DNA of 37,492 bases from contig CAYPZL010000031.1 of assembly GCA_964415045.1 (NCBI GenBank), forward strand, positions 1-37,492, read 5' to 3'. Both the position numbers and the translations under genes were made by a program. Positions 26,694 through 34,566 of the stretch are shown here, piece after piece; the stretch's first letter is position 1, and the number at the start of each line of letters is the position of its first letter. The notes beneath the pieces were generated by a model that was not told the origin of the DNA, ran no database searches, and saw only the letters and a program-made list of their open reading frames with translations. The DNA comes from CAYPZL01 sp964415045 (GTDB taxonomy: Bacteria > Planctomycetota > Phycisphaerae > Sedimentisphaerales > Anaerobacaceae).

Positions 26694-27911
26694 TCACCGG
26701 CTCGACGCGGCTATCTTGCGATAGGCCGCAAGCGCGCTGCGGTATTCCTCAATGGCCTCCGGCGGCAGAACCTCTTTGTTACGCTCGATTTGTTCCTGCA
26801 CGCGTCGAATGAGAAATTCAACTTCCTCCTTCCGAGGGCGCAATGGTTTGCCTTCGGCCTCCACATGAAACGGACCCGTATGAGCGAAGCGCACGCGATT
26901 GGCGGGTGTCCGCTCGAAGCAGCGTACCGCCAGCCAGGACGACGCGGCCACGGAGATGTCCTCGTCGATCTCGTTCAGGAACGCTCCGGATTCCATCCGC
27001 TTGTTCTGCGGCCGGACCGCCCTGCTCACTTCCCCGTTGACCACAATCTCGATGCTCTCCAACGGATGGGCGGACCGAACGGAGCCTGCGACACTATACG
27101 CAGTCGCACGCTCGCCGGACTGCTGGAAGATGTGCCCCGGCAGGAAACCGTCGACCTGCGCAAACAGCATGGGCCCCGTGGTGACGAAGCTGCGTCCCTT
27201 GTCCAGCCCCTCCATCCAGGCGTCGTAGTCGAAGCCGCCTTCGAGCTTGACGTAAACGCGACCATACCCCAGCGGAACCGGGTGAACGCCGGAGGCCGTC
27301 CCCGCCGTCGGACGCAAGCGAAAGCCGCAATTCAAAAGGGCATAGTAGTTCTGAAAACCGTATTCGATCCAGCCGCGTTCCGTGAATCCCTTCTCGTCCG
27401 CATCGACGTCCATGTAAGCTGCCGGAGCCTCGCCGAATTTCGTGAAAGCGAAGTGCGTGCGATGCACGTGCGTGTCGCCGGAGTACCAGCCAAGCTCGGC
27501 CATATCGATCCAGCGTTTCAGTTTGAATCGCAGCGTCATCGGCTCGGCACCCACGGTTGCCGTTTTGGTGACGGGGAAATACTCCTTGCCGCGTTCCACG
27601 GTAATCTCGTATTCGCCCGGCGGCAGGTCCACAGCGAATCCGTGGGCCGACAGCGTCGTGTGCATCTCCACCGATTCCTTGTTGTTCCGGTTCTGCTTCT
27701 GGTAGGTGACGGCCGATCCGGCGGCTCCTGCGGACCGGGCAAAGTGCCACTGGCCGTCTGTGCCGCGAATATAGACTCGACATGCCAGGGGAGCCCCGGT
27801 GTCCGCATCGACCACCTCACCGGTTACGGTGATGGTATCGGCGCGAGCCGGCGACGGGAAAAGAACCATGAGCAGAAGAAACGACGCGGCCGAAAACGCA
27901 GACTCCATCAT
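26694..27911 (-). CDS. CehA/McbA-like exported protein with a shortened metallohydrolase domain
   Basis: 405 residues; AGGAGGT before the ATG. The signal peptide ends near PARA (24). An N-terminal carboxypeptidase-regulatory-like beta domain (about 26-130, VTGEVVDADTGAPLACRVYI) leads to GWYSGDTHVHRT (141-152), whose HxH (H148, H150) is the first metal motif of the PHP-like CehA/McbA domain. In the family members I know, a long stretch with further His and Asp ligands follows. Here it is replaced by about 30 residues before FQNYYALLNCGFRLRPTAGTASGVHPVPLGYGRVYV, which is the usual C-terminal part of the domain. The frame is intact. Activity is therefore doubtful. Confidence 0.85.
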   Translation of the reverse strand: MMESAFSAASFLLLMVLFPSPARADTITVTGEVVDADTGAPLACRVYIRGTDGQWHFARSAGAAGSAVTYQKQNRNNKESVEMHTTLSAHGFAVDLPPGEYEITVERGKEYFPVTKTATVGAEPMTLRFKLKRWIDMAELGWYSGDTHVHRTHFAFTKFGEAPAAYMDVDADEKGFTERGWIEYGFQNYYALLNCGFRLRPTAGTASGVHPVPLGYGRVYVKLEGGFDYDAWMEGLDKGRSFVTTGPMLFAQVDGFLPGHIFQQSGERATAYSVAGSVRSAHPLESIEIVVNGEVSRAVRPQNKRMESGAFLNEIDEDISVAASSWLAVRCFERTPANRVRFAHTGPFHVEAEGKPLRPRKEEVEFLIRRVQEQIERNKEVLPPEAIEEYRSALAAYRKIAASSR

Positions 27912-27971
27912 CAGAAACCTCCTGATCTGGAAGCATCAGTGCTCTCAAGCATACCGGGACATTCTAACAAA

Positions 27972-28460
27972 TCATCCCGCGTCTGTCGCCTGTCCGACGG
28001 CGCCGACCATGCAACAGATTTTTTCCAGACCGGTCCGGTCAATCTCATCGAAGGCGCCGGGCCGGTCCGAGTCAACGTCCAGCACGGCTACGAGCGTCCC
28101 GTCGGGCGCCATTACCGGGACGACAATCTCCGAGCGCGTCGAGGACGAACAGGCAATGTGACCCGGGAAGGCGTGGACATCAGGCACGATCTGCGTCTGC
28201 CCGAGGCGCGCCGCCGCCCCGCAGACGCCGCGGTCGAAAGATATCGTCAAACACCCGTGCGCCCCCTGGTACGGACCGACCTTGAGCAAGCCGGGCCCAA
28301 CGACCCGGTAGAAGCCGGTCCAGTCGTAGTAGTCGAACGCATGGTGAAGCTCGCAGGCAACGGTTGCCATCACGGCAATCAGATCCGTCTCATCTGCAAT
28401 CAGCTCCCGGATTCGAGGCAGCACAAGATCGTAAGCTTCCTGTTTCTCTTTCGCGTCCAT
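27972..28460 (-). CDS. msrC: Free methionine-(R)-sulfoxide reductase (GAF domain)
   Basis: 162 residues from the ATG at 28460, with GAGGTGA 11 nt upstream; a longer start at 28532 would overlap the previous gene. It is a single GAF domain. The family Cys residues are C70 (GAHGC), C80 (GVCG) and C104 (FPGHIAC), spaced 10 and 24 residues apart as in the E. coli enzyme (84, 94, 118). The segment DVHAFPGHIAC...SEIVVPV is diagnostic. It reduces free Met-R-sulfoxide using thioredoxin and is cytoplasmic. The residue after C104 is Ser where Asp is usual. Its place between exported polysaccharide genes, 40 bp after the upstream gene, looks incidental or stress-related. Confidence 0.94.
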   Translation of the reverse strand: MDAKEKQEAYDLVLPRIRELIADETDLIAVMATVACELHHAFDYYDWTGFYRVVGPGLLKVGPYQGAHGCLTISFDRGVCGAAARLGQTQIVPDVHAFPGHIACSSSTRSEIVVPVMAPDGTLVAVLDVDSDRPGAFDEIDRTGLEKICCMVGAVGQATDAG

Positions 28461-28500
28461 CCCAGGTATTTCACCTCGTTGGCAAATGCGCGTGTTGGCG

Positions 28501-30576
28501 TCAATGGTCGGCGCCGTCACGGACCAATTCATCAGCGCCGATGTACGGCCGGGCGCCGCGCGGCTGCCCGTCGATGTCCTCCGTGACTTCAGGCAGTGCG
28601 GCCGCTCGATCGAGCAATCCGGCCGCAGCGCCGGTCAGATGCAGATTCCCGCGCTCCGGATCCGCCAGCACATCCGTCATCTCCTCGATGCGATTGTTGA
28701 TGAATTGAATCCTGCTGTCGGACTCATTGCTCATCCTGGGGCCACTGAGGAGGTTGTTGGCGACCACCAGTCCTTCGTTGGCAAAGACCATGCGAATCAG
28801 CCGGCCTAATCGGCTTTCGGGGTCGTGAATCGTGTTATGGAGAACCTTGCAGTCCTTCGTGTACGTCGTGACAATGCCGGCCTCCGGGGCCCTCGTAATG
28901 AAATTGTTGCGGGCCACGCAGCCGGCGCAATGGTATTGCACCCCGTCGGCGCGGTGTGGATTGCCGAGTTGCAGGCCCACGTCGCAATCGATGATGATGT
29001 TGCGCTCGATGACGCAGTCTCGCGAGTCGAACCAGAGGAAGATTGCCCCCCGGCCCTCCTGCGTGCGGCCCTGAATTCCCACGAAGACGTTGTCGCTGAT
29101 GACCCAGTCCCTGGCGTACATCACGTCGATTCCGGCGATGTAGTTGCCCCTGGCGATATCCGCCGGGTCGTCGCGGAGGCGCTTGGGCCGGTCGTTGTAG
29201 AACAGGCAGTATTGGACCCGGCACTTTCGCGGACGAATGGCCTCGCGGTTCTCGGGTGGAACCTTTACGCCCTTGACGCCGCGCTGCCAGATGTTGTGGA
29301 TGATGCAATTGTAGATGGTCAGCCGCTGAACGTTGGTTTCCGAGTTGATCTTGAAGCCGTTCCACCGCACGTTTTGGATCGTCAGATCGGAGACGGTCAC
29401 GCCGGAACAGGCGCGAAAACCCAGCAACTCGCCGTCGCGACTTTTGGCCCCATCCAGGACCACGCGTTCGCGGCGCCCCGACGCGCTGCGCAAGGTCACG
29501 TCGTCGGCCCGGATCTCGACGTAGTGCGGCATCAGATAATGACCGTCCGCGAGGAGAATCGTCTGGCCCGCAGTCGCCTCTCGAAGGGCTTTCACCAGTT
29601 CGGGCACATTCGAGACCTTGACGGCCGGCCCCGGCGGCTCCGGCCGGCGCGGGGCTTTCGGAAACCAGTTCTGCACGGGCGGATCGAGGACAAGGGCGCG
29701 CGAGACACCGGGGCCGTCACCAGAGACCGCCCGGTTCCGGCCAGGGACCCAGCCGAGCGTCTCGATCACTTCCGCGTATTTCAGAAGCACCAGGTAATTA
29801 CGCAGGGAAAAACCGCAGCAGCGGAGCGCTTCTTCGGAATAATCGTTCTGATACTTCTGCGGATGGCTTGGGTGTACGCCGTCCCGCGCCAGCAGGGTCG
29901 GCACGTTGTAGCCGGTGTACGCTGAGAATTTCGCTGCGGCCCCATCCCAATCCCCGGGGCGGCGATTGAGAATCCCGGCGTGGAAATCCACCAGGGGAAC
30001 ATGCGTCTCGCACGCGACGTCACGAACCTTCTGCGCATAGGCCGCCGCCTTCTCGACAAAACCGTGTCGCGGCGGAATCGTGCTGAGAATCACGACCGTT
30101 CCGTTGTCCAGGCACATCTCGACCAGCGTGCGGATCTGACGGCCGTACTCTGCTACGGAGACCGCACCGAGATCGTTGGTCCCGAACATGATCAGGGCCG
30201 TTTCCGGATTCATGCGCTTGAGCCAGTCGGCGACGTTCTCGCAGGCCCAACGCGCGGTCCGGCCCCCTTCGTTTCCAAACTGAGGCCCCTTCCAGCCCTG
30301 CCAGCACACCGGACGAAGGTACCCCTTGACCCGGCGCAGCGCCCGCTCCATTTCCTCGGGCGCGTTGCGGACCGAGTGCGCCAACGGGGTCCAGAAGGCC
30401 ATGGTGACCGTGATCGAGTCGCCGAAATGAGCAAACGTTCCCTTCTCCCCGGTGAAGCGCGCGTGCACGGCCGCCATGGGCTCCGCCCAGTCGGGGCGCT
30501 GCGTTGCGCCTTCGGCCGCTCGCGCTTGCGAGAACGTCAAAACGATGAGCGTGACGCTGCACAGGACCGATCTCAT
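28501..30576 (-). CDS. Secreted fusion: SGNH/GDSL hydrolase plus right-handed parallel beta-helix
   Basis: 691 residues; GGGAGGTG before the ATG. The signal peptide ends near residue 20 (QARA). The first half is an SGNH hydrolase: block I FGDSI with Ser54, block II Gly in GNEGGRTARW (101-110), block III FGTND with Asn134, and block V DGVHPSH with Asp232 and His235, the full catalytic set of a carbohydrate esterase-type enzyme. The second half (about 320-680) starts KVSNVPELVKALREATAGQTILLADGHY and has the repeats of a pectate-lyase-like beta-helix, ending IGADE. The pairing suggests removal of acyl groups and binding or cleavage of the same polysaccharide. No lyase catalytic site was pinned down. 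Confidence 0.92.
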   Translation of the reverse strand: MRSVLCSVTLIVLTFSQARAAEGATQRPDWAEPMAAVHARFTGEKGTFAHFGDSITVTMAFWTPLAHSVRNAPEEMERALRRVKGYLRPVCWQGWKGPQFGNEGGRTARWACENVADWLKRMNPETALIMFGTNDLGAVSVAEYGRQIRTLVEMCLDNGTVVILSTIPPRHGFVEKAAAYAQKVRDVACETHVPLVDFHAGILNRRPGDWDGAAAKFSAYTGYNVPTLLARDGVHPSHPQKYQNDYSEEALRCCGFSLRNYLVLLKYAEVIETLGWVPGRNRAVSGDGPGVSRALVLDPPVQNWFPKAPRRPEPPGPAVKVSNVPELVKALREATAGQTILLADGHYLMPHYVEIRADDVTLRSASGRRERVVLDGAKSRDGELLGFRACSGVTVSDLTIQNVRWNGFKINSETNVQRLTIYNCIIHNIWQRGVKGVKVPPENREAIRPRKCRVQYCLFYNDRPKRLRDDPADIARGNYIAGIDVMYARDWVISDNVFVGIQGRTQEGRGAIFLWFDSRDCVIERNIIIDCDVGLQLGNPHRADGVQYHCAGCVARNNFITRAPEAGIVTTYTKDCKVLHNTIHDPESRLGRLIRMVFANEGLVVANNLLSGPRMSNESDSRIQFINNRIEEMTDVLADPERGNLHLTGAAAGLLDRAAALPEVTEDIDGQPRGARPYIGADELVRDGADH

Positions 30577-30656
30577 GTCACCTCCCTTGACGATGCCTCA
30601 CGTCCGAGCGCCCCGCGCACGTCACCTGGTTACCGTCCCGTCGCCGCCGCGTGGCC

Positions 30657-31739
30657 CTATGGCAAAAACGACTTCGCCGCCGCCAGCTTGGCGGGCAGAT
30701 AGTGGGACATCACGAAGTTCAGATCGTGCACGGCAAACGCCTGCTGCTCGGCCCTGACGCCCATGTCGAGCAACTGCTGAATCGAGCTCTGCCACGCCTT
30801 ATAGTGCCGCACGAAGGGGTCGTTCTTCAGCGCGTCTTTGGCCCGCTTGATGTCGACCTCTTTGAGCGGGTGCGTGGGCAGCTTGTACTGCACGATATCC
30901 TGGGGCGTGACGCCGAGGAACCGGGCGTTGGGCACGCAGAAATAACGATTGATATGAGCGGCGTTGCCCGAGCCGACCTTCAGCGTGCGGTAGATATTGA
31001 ACATGCCGTAGGGGTCGCAATCCACGAACGCATACACCGGCAGCTTCCGCTCGTCGGCGAGCCGCCGGATGAAACGCCGGCACGCACGCGTCGGCACCCC
31101 TCCCATGGAAACGAGAATACAGTTGGCCTGGCGCCAGTAGCCGTGCTTGACCAGACGCTGGAACATGCCGGCCGTCTCGATCGCCAGAATAAATTTCGCC
31201 TTCGTCTCGAACTTCAAGTGCTCTACGGAGATCGGGATCGAATAGGCGCCCGAGCCGAACTTCGTGCAGTCGATGCGCAGGGGCTTGCCCGTGTCCGACT
31301 CGCGGTCGATCACGACGAGCTTGCCGGCGATCTCGCCGCCTTTCTCCTCCGGAATGAAGCCGAGCTGCTCGCGGTTGACCTCGAACAACGCCTCAATATC
31401 GTCGATCACCGTATCGGACTCGGGCTGCTCGTCGAAGCGGGCGTCGTCCCAGTTCTTGGAAACGTAGTACGCCTCTCGCTTGGTCATGATCTCGTCGTCC
31501 TCGACCAGCGTCTTGGCCTGGGACATCATGCGCAGGGTCTGGGCGAAGGTCTTGACCGTCGCGACGGTCAGCGTACGCGTCTTCTTCCTGCCCTTGAGCT
31601 GAAGGTACCCCTTCTTCGGCTGATACGTCACGTTGCTCAAGGAGCGCAGCGGGAACGACAGCGTCGGTTTGCTCTTGCGCTGGATCTTGGAGCGAACCGA
31701 GGTAGCGGTGTCCTTGATCTGACTGGCAATTTTGGTCAC
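30657..31739 (-). CDS. top6A: DNA topoisomerase VI subunit A (Spo11-like)
   Basis: 360 residues from a GTG start at 31739 that overlaps the stop codon of subunit B (GTGA), with AAAGGAG 7 nt upstream; the frame is open 63 codons further into the B gene, but that part is a shadow. The winged-helix catalytic motif is TKREAYYVSKNW (86-97), with Tyr92 the likely DNA-attacking residue. The Toprim domain has Glu188 (ILAIETAGMFQRL) and the DxD pair D240/D242 (AFVDCDPYGMFNIYRTL). It works as an A2B2 type IIB enzyme that cuts both strands, passes a duplex and reseals. The gene order B then A is the same as in archaea. Length is normal for the family. Confidence 0.95.
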   Translation of the reverse strand: MTKIASQIKDTATSVRSKIQRKSKPTLSFPLRSLSNVTYQPKKGYLQLKGRKKTRTLTVATVKTFAQTLRMMSQAKTLVEDDEIMTKREAYYVSKNWDDARFDEQPESDTVIDDIEALFEVNREQLGFIPEEKGGEIAGKLVVIDRESDTGKPLRIDCTKFGSGAYSIPISVEHLKFETKAKFILAIETAGMFQRLVKHGYWRQANCILVSMGGVPTRACRRFIRRLADERKLPVYAFVDCDPYGMFNIYRTLKVGSGNAAHINRYFCVPNARFLGVTPQDIVQYKLPTHPLKEVDIKRAKDALKNDPFVRHYKAWQSSIQQLLDMGVRAEQQAFAVHDLNFVMSHYLPAKLAAAKSFLP

Positions 31740-33511
31740 GAGCGGCTCCTTTCGAGCACATCCGTCAATTGATTCACGAGCGTTTTCTCCTGGCGTTCGG
31801 AGAGGTCGAGCATCTCCCGCAAAGCGATGGCGATGTGGGGGATGTACTTCTGGATGTAGGCCTTCTTGCGTTCGGACTCGGCCGCTTTGCGTCGCCGCCG
31901 CAGGAAGACCGCGAGCTTCCGCCCGCACTCCTGCAGCGACAGTCGTATCTCTTTGATGATTTCGGGGTAGTGGGCGATGGCCTCCTTGCTCTCGGAGGTG
32001 AAAGGAACCCAGACCGAGGCCATGTGGACCATGATGACCAGCGGCCCCGAGGGCAACGCCCCGGCCGACTGCTGCAGCCCGTAGTTGCGCCAGCCGGTGC
32101 TGATGACCGAGCGCGTGGTTGCGCAGGCCGACTGCTGGTACAGCAGGGGCACGCGGTTGGCGTAGCGCAACACTTTGGCCAGTCCGTCGGCCGACAGCGA
32201 GCCGCCGTAAGCCAGGCCCGCTTCGATCTGGAAGGGGTTGCCGCGATAGACAGACGGCGGCCGCGTCACCGCGGTATAGAAGTCGGCCTCGATCTGCTTC
32301 TTCAAGCCCGCCAGGATCAGGTCCTCGCCGATCGGGCTGAGGCAGTCCGTCGGCGGGTTCATGATCTTCGTTTGGTTGATGGCCTTGAAAAGGTTGTCCG
32401 CCTCCTGACGGGCGATGCGCGTGGGACGCGCCCGTTCGTACAGCTTGGCCCGGTCGCAGATCTCCTTGGCCACCCGCATGCTCACGCGGGAGAAATCCGA
32501 ATGCAGAAATGACTGGAGCGTGCGCGCCTGGGTGTCGTGGAGCATCTTGATCAGCACGCCCAGCTCGACGCCGTAGGGGTGCGGCTTGATCTCCCTGGTC
32601 TCGACCGGCAACTGGTTCGAGGCCCGCTTGTATTCCCTGGTCTCTCCGTCCGGCGTGACGAAAAGCAGCGAGACGTGCGGGTTGGCGATGGCTGTCTGTT
32701 CGAGATACTCCTCGACCGACTGGCGGCCCCGCTGGTACTTCGCCTCCATCTCAATCTCGACCTTCGTGCCCCGCTTGCCCGGCCATTCGACCGTCTCGTC
32801 GGCGATGATGCGCGGCTCGTTCCTCTTGGTTTCGATCTCCAGCTTGTAATGGTGCGCGGGCCGGCCCGGCGAGGTCTTCGAGGTAATCGAAATGGGTTTT
32901 CCCGTGGTGAGCTGCCCGTACATACCCGCGGCCGAAATCCCGATCCCCTGCTGGCCCCGCGACATCTTGAGGCGGTGGAACTTCGAGCCGTAGAGAAGCT
33001 TGGCGAAGATCTTGGGGATCTGGCTCTTGACGATGCCCGGGCCGTTGTCTTCGATGGTCACGCGGAAGCGGTCTTCTCCCCCCTCGCTCGGGGCGATCAC
33101 GACCTTCACTTCCGGCAGAATCCCCCCTTCCTCGCACGCGTCCAGGGAGTTGTCAACGCCCTCCTTGATCGTCGTGAGCAAGGCCTTGCGCGGATTGTCG
33201 AAACCGAGGAGATGGCGGTTCTTCGTGAAAAACTCGGCGACCGAGATTTCCCGCTGGCCCAGGGCCATCTCTTCGGCCGTGGAGTGCCGCGGCGCTTCCT
33301 GTCGAGTGGCCTTCGCGGCGGTCCGCTTGGCCGCTGCCGAAGCCTTTGGCTTGGCCTTTTTAGTCGTGCCGGCGCGCTTCCCCGCCGCCTTGGCGGCTGT
33401 CTTCTTCGACTTCCTGGCCACCTTCTTCACAGTCTTCCCGGCCGTCTTCTTAGCCACCTTTTTCGTGCCTTTGGCCTTTGCCTTTTTTGGCGTCTTGCCG
33501 CTTTTTGCCAT
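31736..33511 (-). CDS. top6B: DNA topoisomerase VI subunit B with a histone H1-like N-terminal tail
   Basis: 591 residues from the ATG at 33511; upstream ATGs give an unlikely N-terminus. Residues 2-70 are almost wholly Lys, Ala, Thr, Gly and Arg (KKVAKKTAGKTVKK), like histone H1 tails. The GHKL ATPase follows: N-box KEGVDNSLDA (116-125), DNGPG (155-159) and GQQGIG (186-191). The H2TH and transducer regions follow; the WKxY motif of the family reads WRNYG here. Subunit B binds ATP and drives strand passage by subunit A. The family is typical of archaea and plants and scattered in bacteria. The basic tail probably adds non-specific DNA binding (inference). The A gene is translationally coupled through the GTGA overlap. 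Confidence 0.95.
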   Translation of the reverse strand: MAKSGKTPKKAKAKGTKKVAKKTAGKTVKKVARKSKKTAAKAAGKRAGTTKKAKPKASAAAKRTAAKATRQEAPRHSTAEEMALGQREISVAEFFTKNRHLLGFDNPRKALLTTIKEGVDNSLDACEEGGILPEVKVVIAPSEGGEDRFRVTIEDNGPGIVKSQIPKIFAKLLYGSKFHRLKMSRGQQGIGISAAGMYGQLTTGKPISITSKTSPGRPAHHYKLEIETKRNEPRIIADETVEWPGKRGTKVEIEMEAKYQRGRQSVEEYLEQTAIANPHVSLLFVTPDGETREYKRASNQLPVETREIKPHPYGVELGVLIKMLHDTQARTLQSFLHSDFSRVSMRVAKEICDRAKLYERARPTRIARQEADNLFKAINQTKIMNPPTDCLSPIGEDLILAGLKKQIEADFYTAVTRPPSVYRGNPFQIEAGLAYGGSLSADGLAKVLRYANRVPLLYQQSACATTRSVISTGWRNYGLQQSAGALPSGPLVIMVHMASVWVPFTSESKEAIAHYPEIIKEIRLSLQECGRKLAVFLRRRRKAAESERKKAYIQKYIPHIAIALREMLDLSERQEKTLVNQLTDVLERSRS

Positions 33512-33601
33512 ACGCTCGCGTCCCTGGTCACAGTTTGGCGTTGGGCCCGACGACGTAACCGCATGCCAAACTGCGAAAGTGCCGACGTAGCCCCATTTCA
33601 G

Positions 33602-33635
33602 AAGAAAGGCTGCCGAGCGCAGCCGCCCGGCAGCC
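33602..33635 (-). terminator. Terminator hairpin behind the tRNA-Arg fragment
   Basis: GGCTGCCG (33628-33635 read on the minus strand) pairs with CGGCAGCC (33608-33615), followed by TTTCTTC. It lies 15 bp beyond the tRNA 3' end, where the terminator of a working tRNA gene is expected. Confidence 0.65.
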
Positions 33636-33650
33636 CGACACATAGACACC

Positions 33651-33698
33651 CGCGCCCGGCAGGACTCGAACCTGCAACCTTCGGATTCGAAGTCCTAC
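33651..33698 (-). other. tRNA-Arg(UCG) 3' fragment, probable attachment site
   Basis: On the minus strand, anticodon loop CTTCGAA (33686-33692; anticodon UCG), anticodon 3' stem TCCGA, T-arm GCAGG-TTCGAGT-CCTGC (33659-33675), acceptor 3' strand CGGGCGC (33652-33658) and discriminator G. The matching 5' acceptor GCGCCCG and a proper D-arm are absent upstream, where AT-rich unrelated sequence begins. The 5' anticodon stem fits with one mismatch (TAGGA). This is the pattern left when an element integrates at the anticodon loop and displaces the 3' end of the gene. A tyrosine recombinase remnant lies 330 bp away. Confidence 0.72.
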
Positions 33699-34028
33699 CT
33701 TGCCGATATAAGCCCTTGTAAATAAACAACTTATACGCTGTTTTCTGCGTAAAAATGAGGATTCCAAGTGATCAACAAGTAGTCTACAACTCAAATCGCA
33801 ACTGATTCACCACTGGCGACTGACGCATTTCTGACGCAAATACTATTTCCGCCCTGCATCGTTGTCAAGCGTGAAGGGCGGAGCGGAAGTGTCACAGTTT
33901 TGCCCCGCCCCGCCAGGCGCTACAACTTCACTCCGCCTTTGCAGCCTTCCGCCTGCCACTCTCATACCACCCCACCGACCACCCTTTGATGTTCTTTCGC
34001 TTATAAACCCATGGCACGACAGCGCTGA
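33699..34028. other. Gene-free stretch inside the putative integrated element
   Basis: No credible gene on either strand. The left part, next to the tRNA fragment, is AT-rich with short direct repeats (gactgacgcatttctgacgc near 33811-33831). The right part is GC-rich and may hold decayed upstream parts of the recombinase remnant that follows. Confidence 0.45.
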
Positions 34029-34566
34029 TGTAGCAAACGATGCCGAGAGGATGTGCTTCCGCTTCGGCCCGACACGGCGGCGGACCTCAAGGCATTCTTC
34101 GCCGGCAAGCTTCCAGCGGCCAAGGCATTCGGTGATCGCTACAAGCAACTGACAGACGAGACCGCGTCGATGATCCGGGCGGGCCTGGCCGACGCGAGCA
34201 TTGACTACCAACGAGGCGGGCTGGTATTGGGACTTCCATAGTCTGAGGCACACGACGGGAAGTTGGCTGGCCGCTAATGGCGTTCACCCCAAGGTTGCAC
34301 AGGCCATCCTGCGACATTCGGACATCAACCTCACGGTGTCGAGATACACTCACATCTTTCGGGAGCAGGAAGCAGCGGCGGTTGCCAAGCTGCCGGACCT
34401 GTCGGCGCCGGACCGCCGAGAACAAAAGGCGACAGGAACGAACGGGAAATGCGTGGACGCCCAAACTGACTTGGCGTCAAACTTGGCGTTTTGGGGTGCA
34501 GGCAAGTGCAATTCTATGCAGTCACGCGCAGCTCCCCTGGCCAAGGACAAGCGGACAAAAGGTTGA
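34029..34566 (+). pseudogene. Tyrosine recombinase (integrase) remnant, N-terminus missing and frameshifted
   Basis: Frame 1 (34029 to about 34210) reads DVLPLRPDTAADLKAFFAG...TASMIRAGLADASIDY, a typical part of planctomycete phage-type integrases before the catalytic boxes. The homology then continues in another frame from about 34205: TNEAGWYWDFHSLRHTTGSWLAANGVHPKVAQAILRHSDINLTVSRYTHIF. This contains the HxLRH box, the later His (LRHS) and the nucleophilic Tyr (SRYTH). The first catalytic Arg and the DNA-binding domain are missing upstream. The remaining reading frame to 34566 has no recognisable match. It is a dead integrase of the element associated with the tRNA-Arg fragment. Confidence 0.8.

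Noticed and set aside
22366..28586. Plus-strand frames opposite the sulfatase block (22366-23952, 23964-24917, 26664-28586)
   Set aside because: They overlap complete minus-strand genes with catalytic motifs and show no motifs of their own.
30651..33721. Plus-strand frames opposite the Topo VI genes (30651-31772, 32537-33721)
   Set aside because: Antisense shadows; the minus-strand frames hold all Topo VI motifs.
33528..33794. An 88-codon minus-strand frame across the tRNA fragment
   Set aside because: Its translation RIRRLQVRVLPGAG is typical of tRNA sequence read as protein.
33811..33831. Short direct repeat TGACGCA / TGACGCA
   Set aside because: Only two imperfect copies; too short to call a repeat array or binding site.
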